From NCBI GenBank assembly GCA_026874595.1, contig CM049316.1:51779676-51843675 (forward strand): a stretch of DNA of 64,000 nt, written 5' to 3'. The first letter of the stretch is position 1. Every line of letters starts with the position of its first letter. The stretch comes from Sipunculus nudus. Taxonomy: Eukaryota; Annelida; Sipuncula; Golfingiida; Sipunculidae. A program made the position numbers and the translations under genes. Under the pieces are notes generated by a model. The model did no database searches, was not told the origin of the DNA, and saw nothing but the letters and a program-made list of their open reading frames with translations. Below, piece after piece: positions 63,462-64,000 of the stretch.

Positions 63462-64000
63462 AAGGTAAATGTTACCACATGCCAGTTTTTTTCCTAGAAT
63501 TCGCTCTAAAACGTCGAAAAGTAAGTCAAGGTTAGCCATCTTAGAATTTGACCGAGATTTTGTTAATATACATCAGCACAGAAGAAATAAAATTCTTACG
63601 GTAAATCCTTTTCGAGATATCCTGCTCACAAGGCAAATGTTAAAATACACTTTTTTTCTAATTCGGCTCTAAAACGTCGAAAAATAAGTCAAGGTCTCTA
63701 ATCTTCGAACTTAACCAAGATTTTGTTAACATACATCAGCACCGAAGAAATAAAATACCTACGGTAAATCATTTTTCGAGATATTCCGCTCACATTGTAA
63801 ATGTTAACACATGCCAGTTTTTTCCTATAATTGGCTCTAAAACGTCGAAAAATAAGTCAAGGTCACCAATCTTCGAACTTGACCGAGATTTTGTTAATAT
63901 ACATCAGCACCGAAGAAATAAAATTCCTACAGTAAATCTATTTTGAGATATCCCGCTAACAAGATAAATGTTAACACATGCCAGTGTTTTCCTATAATTC
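62945..64000 (+). repeat. Right-end block matching 49,020-50,075 (offset 13,925 bp)
   Basis: A monomer with the private variant TTCCTAGAATTCGC at 63,491 recurs at 49,566. The following D and E monomers share CTAATTCGGCTC and AACTTAACCAAG. The array continues past the window edge with no sign of ending. Confidence 0.8.

Larger units (their letters stand above)
3481..64000 (+). repeat. Satellite DNA array, ~167-bp monomer, head-to-tail, with multi-scale higher-order repeats
   Basis: About 360 monomers run without any visible insertion or inversion to the window edge. Spacing between copies of the anchor CTCTAAAACG is mostly 163-171 bp. Conserved blocks in order are CTCTAAAACGTCGAAAA, AAGTCAAGGT, a variable diagnostic segment, TTGACCGAGATTTTGTTAA, CATCAGCACCGAAGAAATAA, GAGATATCCCGCTCAC, AAATGTTAACACATGCCAG and TCCTATAATTCG. 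An A-class monomer counts 60 G+C in 167 bp (36%). Monomers fall into at least five main classes (A-E) plus mosaics. No protein-coding role is supported. Length near 167 bp, tandem homogeneity and higher-order structure are typical of centromeric or pericentromeric satellites. Confidence 0.98.

Noticed and set aside
3512-64000. CRISPR-like array
   Set aside because: The repetition is continuous ~167-bp monomers with no short direct repeats separated by unique spacers, and the window is eukaryotic.
3481-64000. Telomeric repeats, tRNA or 5S rRNA units hidden in the tandem array
   Set aside because: No TTAGGG-type runs, A/B-box tRNA-like folds or 5S-like internal promoter were seen. GGTCAAG-type words superficially recall RNA polymerase III boxes but lack the full consensus and spacing.
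3481-64000. Identity with a named invertebrate satellite (such as bivalve ~160-170-bp families)
   Set aside because: Length and style are similar, but I cannot compare sequences here, so no family name is assigned. A search of the monomer consensus against satellite libraries would decide.

Overview
The window is eukaryotic and almost entirely repetitive. It holds no cellular protein-coding gene, rRNA or tRNA that I can support. Two parts are visible: the 3' portion of a damaged Ty3/gypsy-type LTR retrotransposon (about 1-3235), and a head-to-tail satellite array with a monomer of about 167 bp that runs from about 3481 to the right edge. The array spans roughly 60.5 kb, or about 360 monomers, all on one strand. 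The retroelement type and the satellite style suggest a marine invertebrate, perhaps a mollusc, but the sequence does not settle the taxon.

Region 1-3235. An open frame, cut by the left edge, encodes a complete-looking integrase (HHCC zinc finger, D,D(35)E core, GPY/F-like C-terminal domain). It continues into the first residues of a reverse transcriptase and then stops. An RNase H domain follows in another frame. Next come a polypurine tract (2354-2365) and a probable 3' LTR with CArG, CCAAT, CRE and initiator motifs. Integrase therefore lies upstream of RT-RNase H, the copia-like order known from the Gmr1 group of gypsy elements. The RT catalytic core is missing at a junction near 1630, so this copy cannot be autonomous.

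Region 3236-3480 is a short transition with no recognised gene. The array starts with a degenerate edge and then shows a clear five-monomer higher-order repeat (E-A-B-C-D, 835 bp, 3512-4346). Monomer classes differ in a diagnostic segment after the AAGGT motif, in tail sequence, and in length (163-169 bp).

Further right, larger blocks have been copied on top of the pentamer: a 15-monomer offset (2513 bp, near 11-14.7 kb); a 38-monomer tandem duplication (6344 bp, 15,010-27,710), each copy holding two 14-monomer units of 2341 bp; an 83-monomer superperiod (about 13.86 kb); an 8-monomer block (1341-1343 bp, 30.7-35.2 kb); a 10-monomer block (1670 bp, exactly two pentamer lengths, 42.0-46.5 kb); a two-monomer duplication (337 bp, 48,664-49,337); and a 33-34-monomer tandem duplication (about 5.5-5.7 kb, 52.2-63.5 kb). 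This nested history resembles centromeric alpha satellite, and the array is a candidate centromeric or pericentromeric domain. Most monomers carry a perfect nuclear-receptor extended half-site (TCAAGGTCA), an AATAAA hexamer and an EcoRV site.
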